Under the pieces are notes generated by a model, which searched no databases, was not told where the DNA came from, and saw only the letters and a list, made by a program, of their open reading frames with translations. A stretch of DNA of 12,809 bases from an uncultured Eubacteriales bacterium (lineage in GTDB: Bacteria; Bacillota; Clostridia; Oscillospirales; UMGS1783): the NCBI GenBank assembly GCA_900555065.1, contig USJY01000013.1, positions 1-12,809 of the forward strand, written 5' to 3'. Numbering within the stretch: position 1 is the first letter of the stretch; every line of letters starts with the position of its first letter. Positions 5,939-12,809 of this stretch are shown here, piece by piece. Both the position numbers and the translations under genes were made by a program.

Positions 5939-7303
5939 ATGCGTATCGTAATCGTGGGAGATGGGAAGGTCGGCTCTACGCTGGCTGCCGAGCTTTCCAA
6001 AGAGGACCACGATGTTGTTATGATCGACCGCAATCCGGAAGTGCTGGACGAACTGGTCGATCGGACGGACGTAAGCGACGTGGTCGGCAACGGAGCGACC
6101 CTGCAATCGCAGCGGGATGCGGGCGTGGGGGAATCCGATCTGCTGATCGCGGCGACGTCCGCCGACGAGGTCAATATCCTGTGCTGTATGCTCGGCCGCA
6201 AACTGGGCGTAAAGCATACCATCGCGCGCGTGCGCAATCCGGAATACGCCGACCTGCTCACTTTTTTGAAAGAGGAGCTTAGGCTCAGCATGATTATCAA
6301 TCCCGACCGTGCCGCCGCGATGGAGATTCTGAACCTGCTCCGTTTTCCGGCCGCGTTGAAACGCGAGACGTTTGCCAAGGGCCGGGTGGAGATCGTCGAA
6401 CTCCTGCTCACGGAGGACAACCCGCTGTGCGGCCGGTATCTGCGCGATCTGCCCTCGCTTTCCGGCGGCGCAAAGACCCTGGTCTGCGGCGTAGAGCGCG
6501 GCGGAGAAGTATATATTCCAACCGGCGCCTTCCAACTGCGGCCCGGCGACGCGATCAACGTCACAGGCGCGCCCAGAGACCTTGTCTCCTTTGTGCGCAG
6601 GCTTGGATTTGCCGAGCGCAGGGTGCGCAGCGTGATTCTGATCGGCGGCAGCCGGATCGCCTATTATCTGGCGCGCGCGCTGCAGGAGGACGGGACGGCG
6701 GTGAAAATCATCGAGCAGAACGCGGCCCGCTGCGAAGAACTGGCCGAGGTCCTGCCGCATGCCGATATCATCCATGCCGACGGTACGCAGCCCGAAGTGC
6801 TGATAAGCGAGGGCATTGAACAGACGAACGCGCTTGTATCGCTGACGAATATAGACGAAGAGAACATGGTCATCGCCATGTACGCGGGCATGATCAGTTC
6901 CGGGAAGGTCATCGCAAAAATCAACCGTATGGAGTATGAGAAGGTATTCCGCAGCATGGGGATTGAATCGGTTGTCAGTCCCAAAAATCTCGTGTGCCAT
7001 GATATTGTACGATATGTGCGCGCCATGCAGAATACCTCCGAGGAATCCGTGCTCACACTCCACCGGATTGTCAATGAGAAGCTGGACGCGCTGGAGTTCG
7101 CGGTCACGCGCGGCGTGCGTGGCATCGGCGTGCCGCTCAAGTCCCTGCGCCTGCGTCCGGATATCCTGGTCGCCTGTATCAATCGCCAGGGCCGCGTCAT
7201 TATCCCGCGCGGCGAAGACATGCTGCTGGCTGGCGACACTGTCGTAATTGTGACGAAAGCTGAGAAAATGCTCAAGCGTCTTGACGATATTTTCGCCGAA
7301 TAA
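5939..7303 (+). CDS. trkA: TrkA: NAD-binding regulatory subunit of the Trk potassium uptake system
   Basis: This 454-residue cytosolic protein has the full double layout RCK_N-RCK_C-RCK_N-RCK_C. The first Rossmann domain starts MRIVIVGDGKVGS (glycine motif 7-12) with acidic D30 at the end of strand 2, the usual NAD ribose contact. The second begins VILIGGSRIA at 232, a degenerate glycine motif, with Glu in place of Asp at strand 2. The TrkA_C domains lie at about 140-220 and 370-452, each ending in a GD.V/I motif (RPGDAINV, LAGDTVVIV). TrkA assembles as a ring under TrkH and gates K+ entry in response to nucleotides. The start at 5939 has AAAGGAGA at 5923-5930; an in-frame ATG at 5906 would precede that SD and is rejected. 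trkH follows after 17 nt, so the two are co-transcribed. Confidence 0.97.
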   Translation: MRIVIVGDGKVGSTLAAELSKEDHDVVMIDRNPEVLDELVDRTDVSDVVGNGATLQSQRDAGVGESDLLIAATSADEVNILCCMLGRKLGVKHTIARVRNPEYADLLTFLKEELRLSMIINPDRAAAMEILNLLRFPAALKRETFAKGRVEIVELLLTEDNPLCGRYLRDLPSLSGGAKTLVCGVERGGEVYIPTGAFQLRPGDAINVTGAPRDLVSFVRRLGFAERRVRSVILIGGSRIAYYLARALQEDGTAVKIIEQNAARCEELAEVLPHADIIHADGTQPEVLISEGIEQTNALVSLTNIDEENMVIAMYAGMISSGKVIAKINRMEYEKVFRSMGIESVVSPKNLVCHDIVRYVRAMQNTSEESVLTLHRIVNEKLDALEFAVTRGVRGIGVPLKSLRLRPDILVACINRQGRVIIPRGEDMLLAGDTVVIVTKAEKMLKRLDDIFAE

Positions 7304-7320
7304 CAGGATGGACGATTGCT

Positions 7321-8781
7321 ATGAATTATAAAATGATATTGCATACGATTGGGAAGATCCTGTGCGTAGAGGCGGCGCTCATGGTCCCGGCGTTTTTCAT
7401 ATCGCTTGGCTATGGGGAGGCCGACTCCATGCGCGGCTTGGCCACGACAATCGTACTCACAGCCGCCATAGGCATACTGCTTCTGATCCTGCTCGTACCC
7501 AAAAATAAGAACTTCTACGCCCGCGAGGGCTTTTTTACCGTGGCGCTCGCCTGGATCGTGATCTCGCTGTTCGGCGCGCTGCCCTTTTTCTTCAGCGGCG
7601 CGATTCCCAGCTTTGTCGACTGCTGGTTTGAAACGGTATCCGGCTTCACCACGACGGGTGCGAGCATTATTCCGGACGTGCTCTCCATTCCCAGAGGCCT
7701 GCTCTACTGGCGCAGCTTTACGCACTGGCTGGGCGGCATGGGCGTGCTCGTATTCGTACTCGCGCTGCAGCCGATGGCGCGCGGCGGGGGCGGCCAGGCC
7801 GTACACCTCCTGCGCGCGGAGAGCCCCGGCCCGGAAGTGGAAAAACTCGCGCCGCGTATGCACCAGACGGCCAAAATCCTCTATTCCATCTATATCGGCA
7901 TGACCCTGCTGCAGATTCTGCTGCTGGCGCTCGGCGGGATGCCGCTGTTTGACAACATCTGCATCACCTTTGGCGCGGCCGGCACCGGCGGCTTCGCGGT
8001 ACTGCCGGACAGCATTGCGAGCTACAGCCCCTATATCCAGTGGGTTGTGACCATTTTTATGGCCCTGTTCGGCGTAAACTTCAGTATTTACTACCTGTTT
8101 TTGATCAAAAAGCCCAGGCAGGCGCTGAAAAGCGAAGAGCTGCGCTGGTACGTCGGCATTCTGCTGGCCGCGATCATACTTGTGGCGGTCAACACCTGGG
8201 GTATGCACGGCGGCGCGGCGGATACGATCCGGCACTCGGCGTTCCAGGTTTCCTCCATTATGACGACGACGGGCTACGCCACCGTCGATTTCAGCCTCTG
8301 GCCGGAGTTTTCGCGCTGGGTACTCATGATTCTCATGATCGTCGGCGCCTGCGCGGGTTCGACGGGCGGCGGCATTAAGGTTTCCAGATTTGTTCTGATG
8401 CTTAAATCCCTGCTCGCGGGCGGGAAACGGCTGCGCAACCCGCGCGCCGTCTCGCTTGTAAAAATGGACGGCAAAACCGTTTCTGAACGGACGCTGCACG
8501 GGCTGAGCCTGTATATGACGGCCTATGTGTTCATCCTGGCGTCCGCCTGCCTGCTCGTCGGCTGGAACGGTCTTGGAATTGAAACGACGCTTTCTTCCGT
8601 GTTCTCCTGCCTCAACAACGTCGGCCCCGGCCTGGACGTGGCGGGCCCATACAGCAGCTATGCGGGCTTCAGCGTCCTGTCCAAGCTCGTTCTGTCCGCC
8701 GCCATGCTGTTCGGCCGGCTGGAAATTTTCCCGCTGCTCATGATTTTCTCGCCCGCGCTCTGGAGCCGCAAGCGCAGCTGA
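7321..8781 (+). CDS. trkH: TrkH: potassium-translocating membrane subunit
   Basis: This 486-residue polytopic membrane protein of the TrkH/KtrB family forms the K+ pore, with four non-identical P-loop repeats. The selectivity-filter segments are all present: SGFTTTGAS 107-115, FGAAGTGGF 217-225, SSIMTTTGYAT 311-321 and CLNNVGPGL 430-438. Other family marks are WLGGMGVLVF after the first filter and GACAGSTGGGIKVSR after the third. Length and layout are normal for TrkH. Translation starts at ATG 7321 with a modest AGGATGG upstream; the 17-nt gap after trkA suggests coupled expression and matches the known physical partnership. A strong hairpin follows the stop at 8800-8834. Confidence 0.97.
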   Translation: MNYKMILHTIGKILCVEAALMVPAFFISLGYGEADSMRGLATTIVLTAAIGILLLILLVPKNKNFYAREGFFTVALAWIVISLFGALPFFFSGAIPSFVDCWFETVSGFTTTGASIIPDVLSIPRGLLYWRSFTHWLGGMGVLVFVLALQPMARGGGGQAVHLLRAESPGPEVEKLAPRMHQTAKILYSIYIGMTLLQILLLALGGMPLFDNICITFGAAGTGGFAVLPDSIASYSPYIQWVVTIFMALFGVNFSIYYLFLIKKPRQALKSEELRWYVGILLAAIILVAVNTWGMHGGAADTIRHSAFQVSSIMTTTGYATVDFSLWPEFSRWVLMILMIVGACAGSTGGGIKVSRFVLMLKSLLAGGKRLRNPRAVSLVKMDGKTVSERTLHGLSLYMTAYVFILASACLLVGWNGLGIETTLSSVFSCLNNVGPGLDVAGPYSSYAGFSVLSKLVLSAAMLFGRLEIFPLLMIFSPALWSRKRS

Positions 8782-8799
8782 GCGCGCCGAATATCCATC

Positions 8800-8834
8800 C
8801 GTCAGGCGCCGTGCCGTACGCCCGGCGCCTGACG
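8800..8834 (+). terminator. Strong hairpin after trkH without a T tract
   Basis: A perfect 12-bp GC-rich inverted repeat (8800-8811 with 8823-8834, 11-nt loop) begins 18 nt past the trkH stop. There is no run of T after it, so it is not a standard intrinsic terminator. It may cap the 3' end of the trk mRNA or act with a factor. Confidence 0.45.
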
Positions 8835-8850
8835 TGCGCTTCAGCCGTGC

Positions 8851-8864
8851 GTTGCATTTGCAAC
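8851..8864. promoter_or_regulatory. Candidate operator: palindrome over the -35 of the aldo/keto reductase promoter
   Basis: GTTGCA-TT-TGCAAC is a perfect 6-bp inverted repeat with a 2-bp centre, and it overlaps the -35 TTGCAT at 8852-8857. It could be a regulator site or coincidence; no adjacent regulator gene exists. Confidence 0.35.
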
Positions 8865-8880
8865 CGGGCCGCGTTATAAT
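8852..8880 (+). promoter_or_regulatory. Promoter for the aldo/keto reductase gene
   Basis: TTGCAT (8852-8857) and a perfect TATAAT (8875-8880) are 17 bases apart. The predicted start near 8887 gives a leader of about 57 nt. That leader contains a 6-bp hairpin (8898-8903 with 8908-8913) and then AGGAGG at 8931-8936. Confidence 0.8.
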
Positions 8881-8943
8881 ATAATCATCAGTATACGCGG
8901 CGGCGTACCGCCGTGGACGAACGACAAAACAGGAGGGATACAC

Positions 8944-9795
8944 ATGGACAAACTGACGGATACCTATACGCTGCGCGGCGGCGTACAGATCCCCTGCGTG
9001 GGCTTTGGCACCTGGCAGGTGCCCGACGGCGAGACGACGGTCCGTTCGGTCGTGCAGGCGGTCGAGGCCGGTTACCGGCACATTGACACCGCGGCCATTT
9101 ACGGAAACGAGGCCGGCGTGGGCGAAGCCATCCGCGCCTGCGGCGTTGCGCGCGAAGAGCTGTTTATCACGACAAAGCTCTGGAATACGGACCGCGGCTA
9201 TGAGCGGACGCTCGCCGCGTTCGACCTGTCGCTCAAAAAGCTTGGCCTGGACTACCTCGACCTCTTTCTGATCCACTGGCCGGCAAACAGGCCGCGCGAC
9301 GGGATGAGCGGCGAGCAGTGCAACCTGGAATCGTGGCGCGCCATGGAAAAGCTGTACAGGGACGGGCGGGTGCGCGCGATCGGCCTGAGCAATTTCCTGC
9401 CCCACCATATCGCGCCCATTCTTGCCTGCGCTGAAGTCGCGCCCATGGTCGACCAGATCGAGTTCCACCCCGGCGTCATGCAGCCTGAAGCGGTCGAATA
9501 CTGCCGTAAGCACGGCATTCTTGTGGAGGCGTGGAGCCCGCTCGGCCGTGGGCTTGTGCTCGACCATCCGCTGCTGCGCTCGGTTGCGGAAAAGCACGGC
9601 AAATCCCCCGCGCAGGTGTGCGTGCGCTGGTGCCTGCAGCATGGGACGCTGCCCCTGCCAAAGTCGGTCACAAAAGAGCGGATTGCGGAAAACGCGCAGG
9701 TGTTCGATTTCGCGCTGGATGCGGCGGATATGGCCGCAATAGACGCTCTGCCCACGCTCGGCCATTCCGGCTTCCATCCCGATACGGTGGACTGA
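8944..9795 (+). CDS. Aldo/keto reductase (AKR superfamily, diketogluconate-reductase-like)
   Basis: This 283-residue soluble (alpha/beta)8-barrel oxidoreductase uses NAD(P)H to reduce aldehydes or ketones to alcohols. The catalytic tetrad is complete and canonically numbered: D48 and Y53 (in RHIDTAAIYGNE), K78 (TTKLWN) and H111 (LIHWP). GLSNF and DQIEFHP in the middle and LPKSVTKERIAEN near the C-terminus (the cofactor-binding segment) place it among the prokaryotic 2,5-diketo-D-gluconate-reductase-like enzymes. The true substrate of such proteins is usually broad, with small aldehydes such as methylglyoxal common. AGGAGG lies 7 nt before ATG at 8944. It has its own promoter and terminator and is therefore a single-gene unit. 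Confidence 0.95.
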   Translation: MDKLTDTYTLRGGVQIPCVGFGTWQVPDGETTVRSVVQAVEAGYRHIDTAAIYGNEAGVGEAIRACGVAREELFITTKLWNTDRGYERTLAAFDLSLKKLGLDYLDLFLIHWPANRPRDGMSGEQCNLESWRAMEKLYRDGRVRAIGLSNFLPHHIAPILACAEVAPMVDQIEFHPGVMQPEAVEYCRKHGILVEAWSPLGRGLVLDHPLLRSVAEKHGKSPAQVCVRWCLQHGTLPLPKSVTKERIAENAQVFDFALDAADMAAIDALPTLGHSGFHPDTVD

Positions 9796-9817
9796 CCCGG
9801 CCTTTGCATATTGAACG

Positions 9818-9861
9818 AAAACGCGCCCGCGCGGACTCTCCGCGCCCGGCGCGTTTTTTTT
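9818..9861 (+). terminator. Rho-independent terminator after the aldo/keto reductase gene
   Basis: A long GC-rich stem with inner mismatches (AAAACGCGCC at 9818-9827 with GGCGCGTTTT at 9848-9857, plus an inner GCGCGGA/TCCGCGC stem) is followed by eight T residues (9854-9861). It cleanly isolates the next transcription unit. Confidence 0.92.
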
Positions 9862-9882
9862 GCTGCCAATTCGCCATCAAGC

Positions 9883-9979
9883 TATAGGTAAAATGTAATA
9901 AATATATTTCAGTATAATATATTTTTTATTTCTAAATTTTAAATTTATGCTTGACATGCCTTGGTTTATGTAATACAAT
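9883..9979 (+). promoter_or_regulatory. Strong promoter with AT-rich upstream region for the secreted-protein gene
   Basis: TTGACA (9951-9956, perfect) and TACAAT (9974-9979) are 17 bases apart. The roughly 65 bases upstream are almost pure A/T with A and T runs, like an UP element that binds the RNA polymerase alpha subunit. This is the best promoter in the window. The predicted start is near 9986, inside the palindrome at 9987-9996. Confidence 0.88.
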
Positions 9980-9986
9980 AAAATTA

Positions 9987-9996
9987 CCGTATACGG
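9987..9996. promoter_or_regulatory. Candidate operator: palindrome at the transcription start
   Basis: CCGTATACGG is a perfect 10-bp palindrome with partial extension by flanking TT and AA. It begins right after the -10, where a bound repressor would block initiation or clearance. The regulator is unknown. Confidence 0.4.
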
Positions 9997-10034
9997 AAAA
10001 ACAATCATTTTTGGCAACAAAGGAGGAAAACATC

Positions 10035-10421
10035 ATGGGTAGAAAAACGAAAATGATCGCAGTGCTGCTTCTTGCCGTCGTGCTGGTGTCGGCCTTCTCG
10101 GTCGCATTCGCCCACACGGCGACAACGACAGCCAATGCCTGGAACTCCACGCGCGACTGCAAGGCCACGGTGGCAAAAGGATCTTCATGTGTGGGAACTA
10201 CGAATTGTGAGGCAATTGTGCGGTATACATATTTTCACGGCGCAGACCCCTATGGAGTGTATAGCGGACGCGGCGCAACGGGGATACGGCATGACCTTGC
10301 GGAGTCGACCAGTTCCATTCCGTCCGGCAACAATTATAAAACCGTGAGCGTGGAGTGGCATACTACTTGCGCCATTGGTAACAGAACTGGTGGCGTCAGA
10401 GGCGGCACGGTTCACAATTAA
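10035..10421 (+). CDS. Small secreted four-cysteine protein, bacteriocin-like candidate
   Basis: This 128-residue protein has a textbook Sec signal peptide: basic MGRKTK, hydrophobic core 7-24, then the cleavage site A24-F-A26 before H27. The mature part of about 102 residues is rich in Thr, Ser, Gly and aromatic residues, with four cysteines (C42, C52, C58, C112) that could form two disulfides. It starts HTATTTANAW and carries a Tyr/Gly-rich centre (VRYTYFHG, DPYGVYSGRG). I do not recognise the family. The start at 10035 is fixed by AAAGGAGG (10019-10026); an in-frame TTG at 9951 would lie in the promoter. A very strong promoter, the intercistronic hairpin and an ABC permease next door suggest a highly made exported product with its own transporter or immunity pump, as in lactococcin-972-type loci. 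However, that bacteriocin has no cysteines and sequence similarity is not evident. It could equally be a surface or sensed protein. Confidence 0.78.
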   Translation: MGRKTKMIAVLLLAVVLVSAFSVAFAHTATTTANAWNSTRDCKATVAKGSSCVGTTNCEAIVRYTYFHGADPYGVYSGRGATGIRHDLAESTSSIPSGNNYKTVSVEWHTTCAIGNRTGGVRGGTVHN

Positions 10422-10433
10422 CAGACAGTTGCG

Positions 10434-10467
10434 CGAAAGCGGCGGCGAAGTCACGCCGCCGCTTTCG
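10434..10467 (+). repeat. Perfect 14-bp intercistronic hairpin
   Basis: The left arm 10434-10447 and right arm 10454-10467 are exact reverse complements with a 6-nt loop. No T tract follows; the next gene's AAGGAGG begins 7 nt later. It lies 13 nt after the stop of the secreted-protein gene. Likely roles are protecting the upstream mRNA from 3' decay or lowering expression of the downstream permease. Confidence 0.85.
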
Positions 10468-10486
10468 GCTTACAAGGAGGAGCAGT

Positions 10487-12809
10487 ATGAAGATACTGAC
10501 GCTGGTATGGCAGAATATGCGGCGCATGATCACGCGCCATTTCACGACCCTGCTCGTCCTGTTTCTGGGGCTGACCGTTTCGGCTGCGGCCCTGTGCGTC
10601 TACTACGCGCAGAGCGCCTCCATGTTCAACACCCTGACCGCCTATACGGGGACCGACCGTTCGCTGGAGTTCAACGTTGGAATCATGCAGAATCCGCAGA
10701 CGGTTGAAGCGATCGTTGCGTTCTGCGAACGCGAGCACGAAACGCCGGTGAGCGTGACCGTGCTCAGCGAGGAAAACGCGGAGTACGACATAGTCGGCAT
10801 TCTCTCGGACAAACCCATGTACATACATACGGAAGCCGGGGAGTGGCTGCCGGAGTCGGGCGGCGGGATCCTGGTCCCGTACCAGATGGTGGAGAAGGCG
10901 GCGGCAAGCGCGGTGGGCGACGAATTTGTCCTGCAGGCAAACGGAGGCGAACGCGCCTTCCGCATAAGCGGCCTGTACAACGGGGAACTGTATACGCCGT
11001 CGCAGTTCAGCTACGCGCGGCTGGACCAGTCGGACTTTGTGGGCGCGGGGGTCAACACGCCCGACGGACTGGAGGAAGGCGGCCGGCCGAACCGCGCGGT
11101 GTTTGTGACCCTTGCGGACTTTATGGACGCGGGGCTGAGCGGGAGCGTGCTGCGCGTCCGCTTTGTATCGCCCCTGTCAAAGCAGCAGCAGGCCTCCTTT
11201 GCCGACCAGCTGGCGCTGTACGTCGCAGAGCAGGCGGGGGATTCGCTGACGCCTAACTTATCTCTGCAGGAATCTGCAAAGCAGGTGTTCAGCGCGGACT
11301 ACTACGGCAAGTTCATGCTCTATGTGCTGATCGTGGCGCTGAGCGTGTGCAACGTGGTCATGCTGTACGTGTTCTTCCTGCGGCGGAGCCGGCGGCGGCT
11401 GCAGACGTACCGGTACCTGGGCGCGACAAGCGGGCGCATATTCGCGGCCACGGCGCTGGAGCTGCTGCTGTATACGCTGCTCGCCTTTACGGCCGGCTGG
11501 CTGCTAAAGGATGTCGTGATCCGGTCTACGCCGCTCAGATACACGGTGCCGATCCTGGGACTGGGGACATACCTGCCGCTCTTTGGCGGGTTTGCGGCCG
11601 TCATCCTGCTCATGCTAGGGCTGTATATGCGCGCGATGCAAAGGACAGGGCGTGCAGAGCAGGAGCCGCTGTTTGCGGCGGGGAAACTCGCCCTGCGGCT
11701 CAGGCTGCGGCGGGTCTACCTGACCCTGAAGAGCTATTCCGGCGGCGTTCTGACCGAGCTGATCCTGCTCATGCAGGTGTTTTTCGTGGCCTTTTCCGCC
11801 ACCTACGCGCTCACCTACATGTACGAGCGCGGCGGCAGCGAGCGCTTTATCCGCCGCCACTGCGGCGGTGACAACGCGCTATATTTTATTAAAAGCTGGC
11901 AGATTCGGGAGGAGATGGACAGCGAACGTTTATCCATATATGAAAATAATAATATTATTACCTCCGCAATGGATCCGGTGACGCCGACGCGCGGGGAAGT
12001 GATCCAGCTTGTAACAAAGCTGGAATCGCTGCCGGGCGTGCGGTCGGTCGGCCTGATGAACTGGCCGTACATGCTTCCCGCACGGGGCGACCCGATGTTT
12101 GAGATCAAAGAAACCAAACATTTGTATTCCGCCGATTCTCCAACGACGTGCATGTTTTTATACGAATACAGCCGCGGGCTGTGCGAGGACGTGTCCCTGC
12201 ACATGAAGGAGGGCGTGTGGCTGACAGAGTGGGCGGACGGGGTGGACGTCCGAACCGACGAGTTTATCCCCATCGTCGTCCGCCAGGAGTGGTGCGAAAC
12301 CTTCGGCTACGGCCTCGGCGACGTCGTCGACACCAGTATGGAGTATTATTTCAAATGCACGGTCGGCTGTTACGACCCGTATACCGATTCATTTTCCGAC
12401 CCGGATTACGCCCAGCGCTATAACGTCCGGCTCAAGGTGGTGGGCGTGCTCCCGGCCCGGTCGAAGGTGCCGCTGCTGCAGTATTCCAGACCGAGCCTGG
12501 AAAACATCTTTACAAACTATAACCCAAGCAACCCGGACACCATAAACATCTACTGCCCGAAGCTCTATGTGAACGGCAAGCCCCTGCAGGAGGACAGCCT
12601 GGAGCTGACCGACGCGCTGCTGTTTACCGATACGCCCGAGCGCATCGACGAGTACAACGCGCTGCTCGCCGACTACGGCGAGGTCTGGTCCATTGAGGCG
12701 TTGGCGGCGGCCACGGACGAAATGTACGCGGACGCAACGCCGGAATACGCCGTGCACACGATACTGGCCGTGCTGCTGCTGTTCGTGGGCGTGGGCGGGT
12801 ACAACACGC
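10487..12809 (+). CDS. FtsX/MacB-type ABC transporter permease, 3' end outside window
   Basis: The frame is open from ATG at 10487 (AAGGAGG at 10474-10480) to the window edge, 774 residues seen. The layout is two FtsX-like halves. The first has TM1 at 19-41, an extracytoplasmic domain at about 42-275, then TM2 276-298, TM3 324-341 and TM4 about 362-378. The arginine-rich cytosolic loop 299-319 ends in RYLGATSGRIF, the usual ATPase-coupling region of FtsX permeases. The second has TM5 421-446, a large external domain 447-753, then a helix starting at 754 just at the edge. Such permeases work with a separate ATPase in mechanotransmission, lipoprotein or peptide export, or peptide-antibiotic defence, rather than bulk import. 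No ATPase gene is in view; it should follow or be nearby. Co-transcription with the secreted four-Cys protein suggests export of, immunity to, or sensing of that protein. A local AT-rich stretch with different codon use lies near 11880-11960. Confidence 0.87.
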   Translation, partial: MKILTLVWQNMRRMITRHFTTLLVLFLGLTVSAAALCVYYAQSASMFNTLTAYTGTDRSLEFNVGIMQNPQTVEAIVAFCEREHETPVSVTVLSEENAEYDIVGILSDKPMYIHTEAGEWLPESGGGILVPYQMVEKAAASAVGDEFVLQANGGERAFRISGLYNGELYTPSQFSYARLDQSDFVGAGVNTPDGLEEGGRPNRAVFVTLADFMDAGLSGSVLRVRFVSPLSKQQQASFADQLALYVAEQAGDSLTPNLSLQESAKQVFSADYYGKFMLYVLIVALSVCNVVMLYVFFLRRSRRRLQTYRYLGATSGRIFAATALELLLYTLLAFTAGWLLKDVVIRSTPLRYTVPILGLGTYLPLFGGFAAVILLMLGLYMRAMQRTGRAEQEPLFAAGKLALRLRLRRVYLTLKSYSGGVLTELILLMQVFFVAFSATYALTYMYERGGSERFIRRHCGGDNALYFIKSWQIREEMDSERLSIYENNNIITSAMDPVTPTRGEVIQLVTKLESLPGVRSVGLMNWPYMLPARGDPMFEIKETKHLYSADSPTTCMFLYEYSRGLCEDVSLHMKEGVWLTEWADGVDVRTDEFIPIVVRQEWCETFGYGLGDVVDTSMEYYFKCTVGCYDPYTDSFSDPDYAQRYNVRLKVVGVLPARSKVPLLQYSRPSLENIFTNYNPSNPDTINIYCPKLYVNGKPLQEDSLELTDALLFTDTPERIDEYNALLADYGEVWSIEALAAATDEMYADATPEYAVHTILAVLLLFVGVGGYNT

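Noticed and set aside
5813..7063. 416-codon open frame antisense to trkA
   Set aside because: Covered by trkA, whose motifs are complete; the translation is low-information and runs through the trkA promoter region.
6664..9777. Very long antisense open frame (over 1,000 codons) across trkA, trkH and the aldo/keto reductase gene
   Set aside because: It lies opposite three genes with complete conserved motifs, crosses their intergenic regions, and its translation is Arg/Ala/His/Gln-rich with no domain. Codon bias in GC-rich genes removes stops in this antisense frame.
9951..10034. Upstream in-frame start for the secreted protein
   Set aside because: It would place the start codon inside the -35 box and put residues before the signal peptide; the strong SD at 10019-10026 selects 10035.
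10035..10421. Assignment of the secreted protein as a lactococcin 972 family member
   Set aside because: Gene layout is similar, but the four cysteines and the lack of recognisable sequence similarity do not support a firm family call.

Overview
The window looks like a chromosomal segment of a GC-rich member of the Bacillota (Clostridia-like). Codon third positions favour G and C, nearly every gene has an AGGAGG-type ribosome binding site, and promoters match the housekeeping sigma factor. The gene set includes TrkA/TrkH, a cysteine-headed Mrp, a TetM-like GTPase and a clostridial-type Lgt variant. No mobile element, CRISPR array, rRNA or tRNA was recognised. The genus cannot be fixed from the sequence alone.

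Left half (about 1-5702) is transcribed on the minus strand. Read in the direction of transcription it holds: a short single-domain EamA/DMT transporter (5702-5286); Mrp/ApbC Fe-S carrier ATPase (5164-4325) with its own promoter and terminator; a TetM/EF-G-like translation GTPase (4164-2215) joined by an ATGA overlap to a GNAT acetyltransferase (2218-1775); a puzzling GC-rich stretch of about 550 bases with no convincing gene; a small DUF4190-type membrane protein (1071-757) with a clear promoter and terminator; and a prolipoprotein diacylglyceryl transferase homologue (lgt, 675 to beyond the left edge).

At 5703-5938 transcription diverges. The right half is on the plus strand: a trkA-trkH potassium uptake operon (5939-8781), an aldo/keto reductase with its own promoter and terminator (8944-9795), then the most unusual part. 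There an AT-rich, near-consensus promoter drives a 128-residue secreted protein with four cysteines (10035-10421). A perfect 14-bp intercistronic hairpin separates it from a large FtsX/MacB-type ABC permease (10487 to beyond the right edge).

The secreted-protein/permease pair is the best candidate for an undescribed system: a strongly expressed exported four-Cys protein co-transcribed with a dedicated-looking ABC permease that has two big extracytoplasmic domains. This layout is reminiscent of, but not recognisably the same as, lactococcin-972-type bacteriocin loci. The ATPase subunit would be expected just past the right edge. The other genes are mostly housekeeping or stress functions: potassium homeostasis, Fe-S assembly, carbonyl reduction, lipoprotein maturation, and ribosome protection or rescue.
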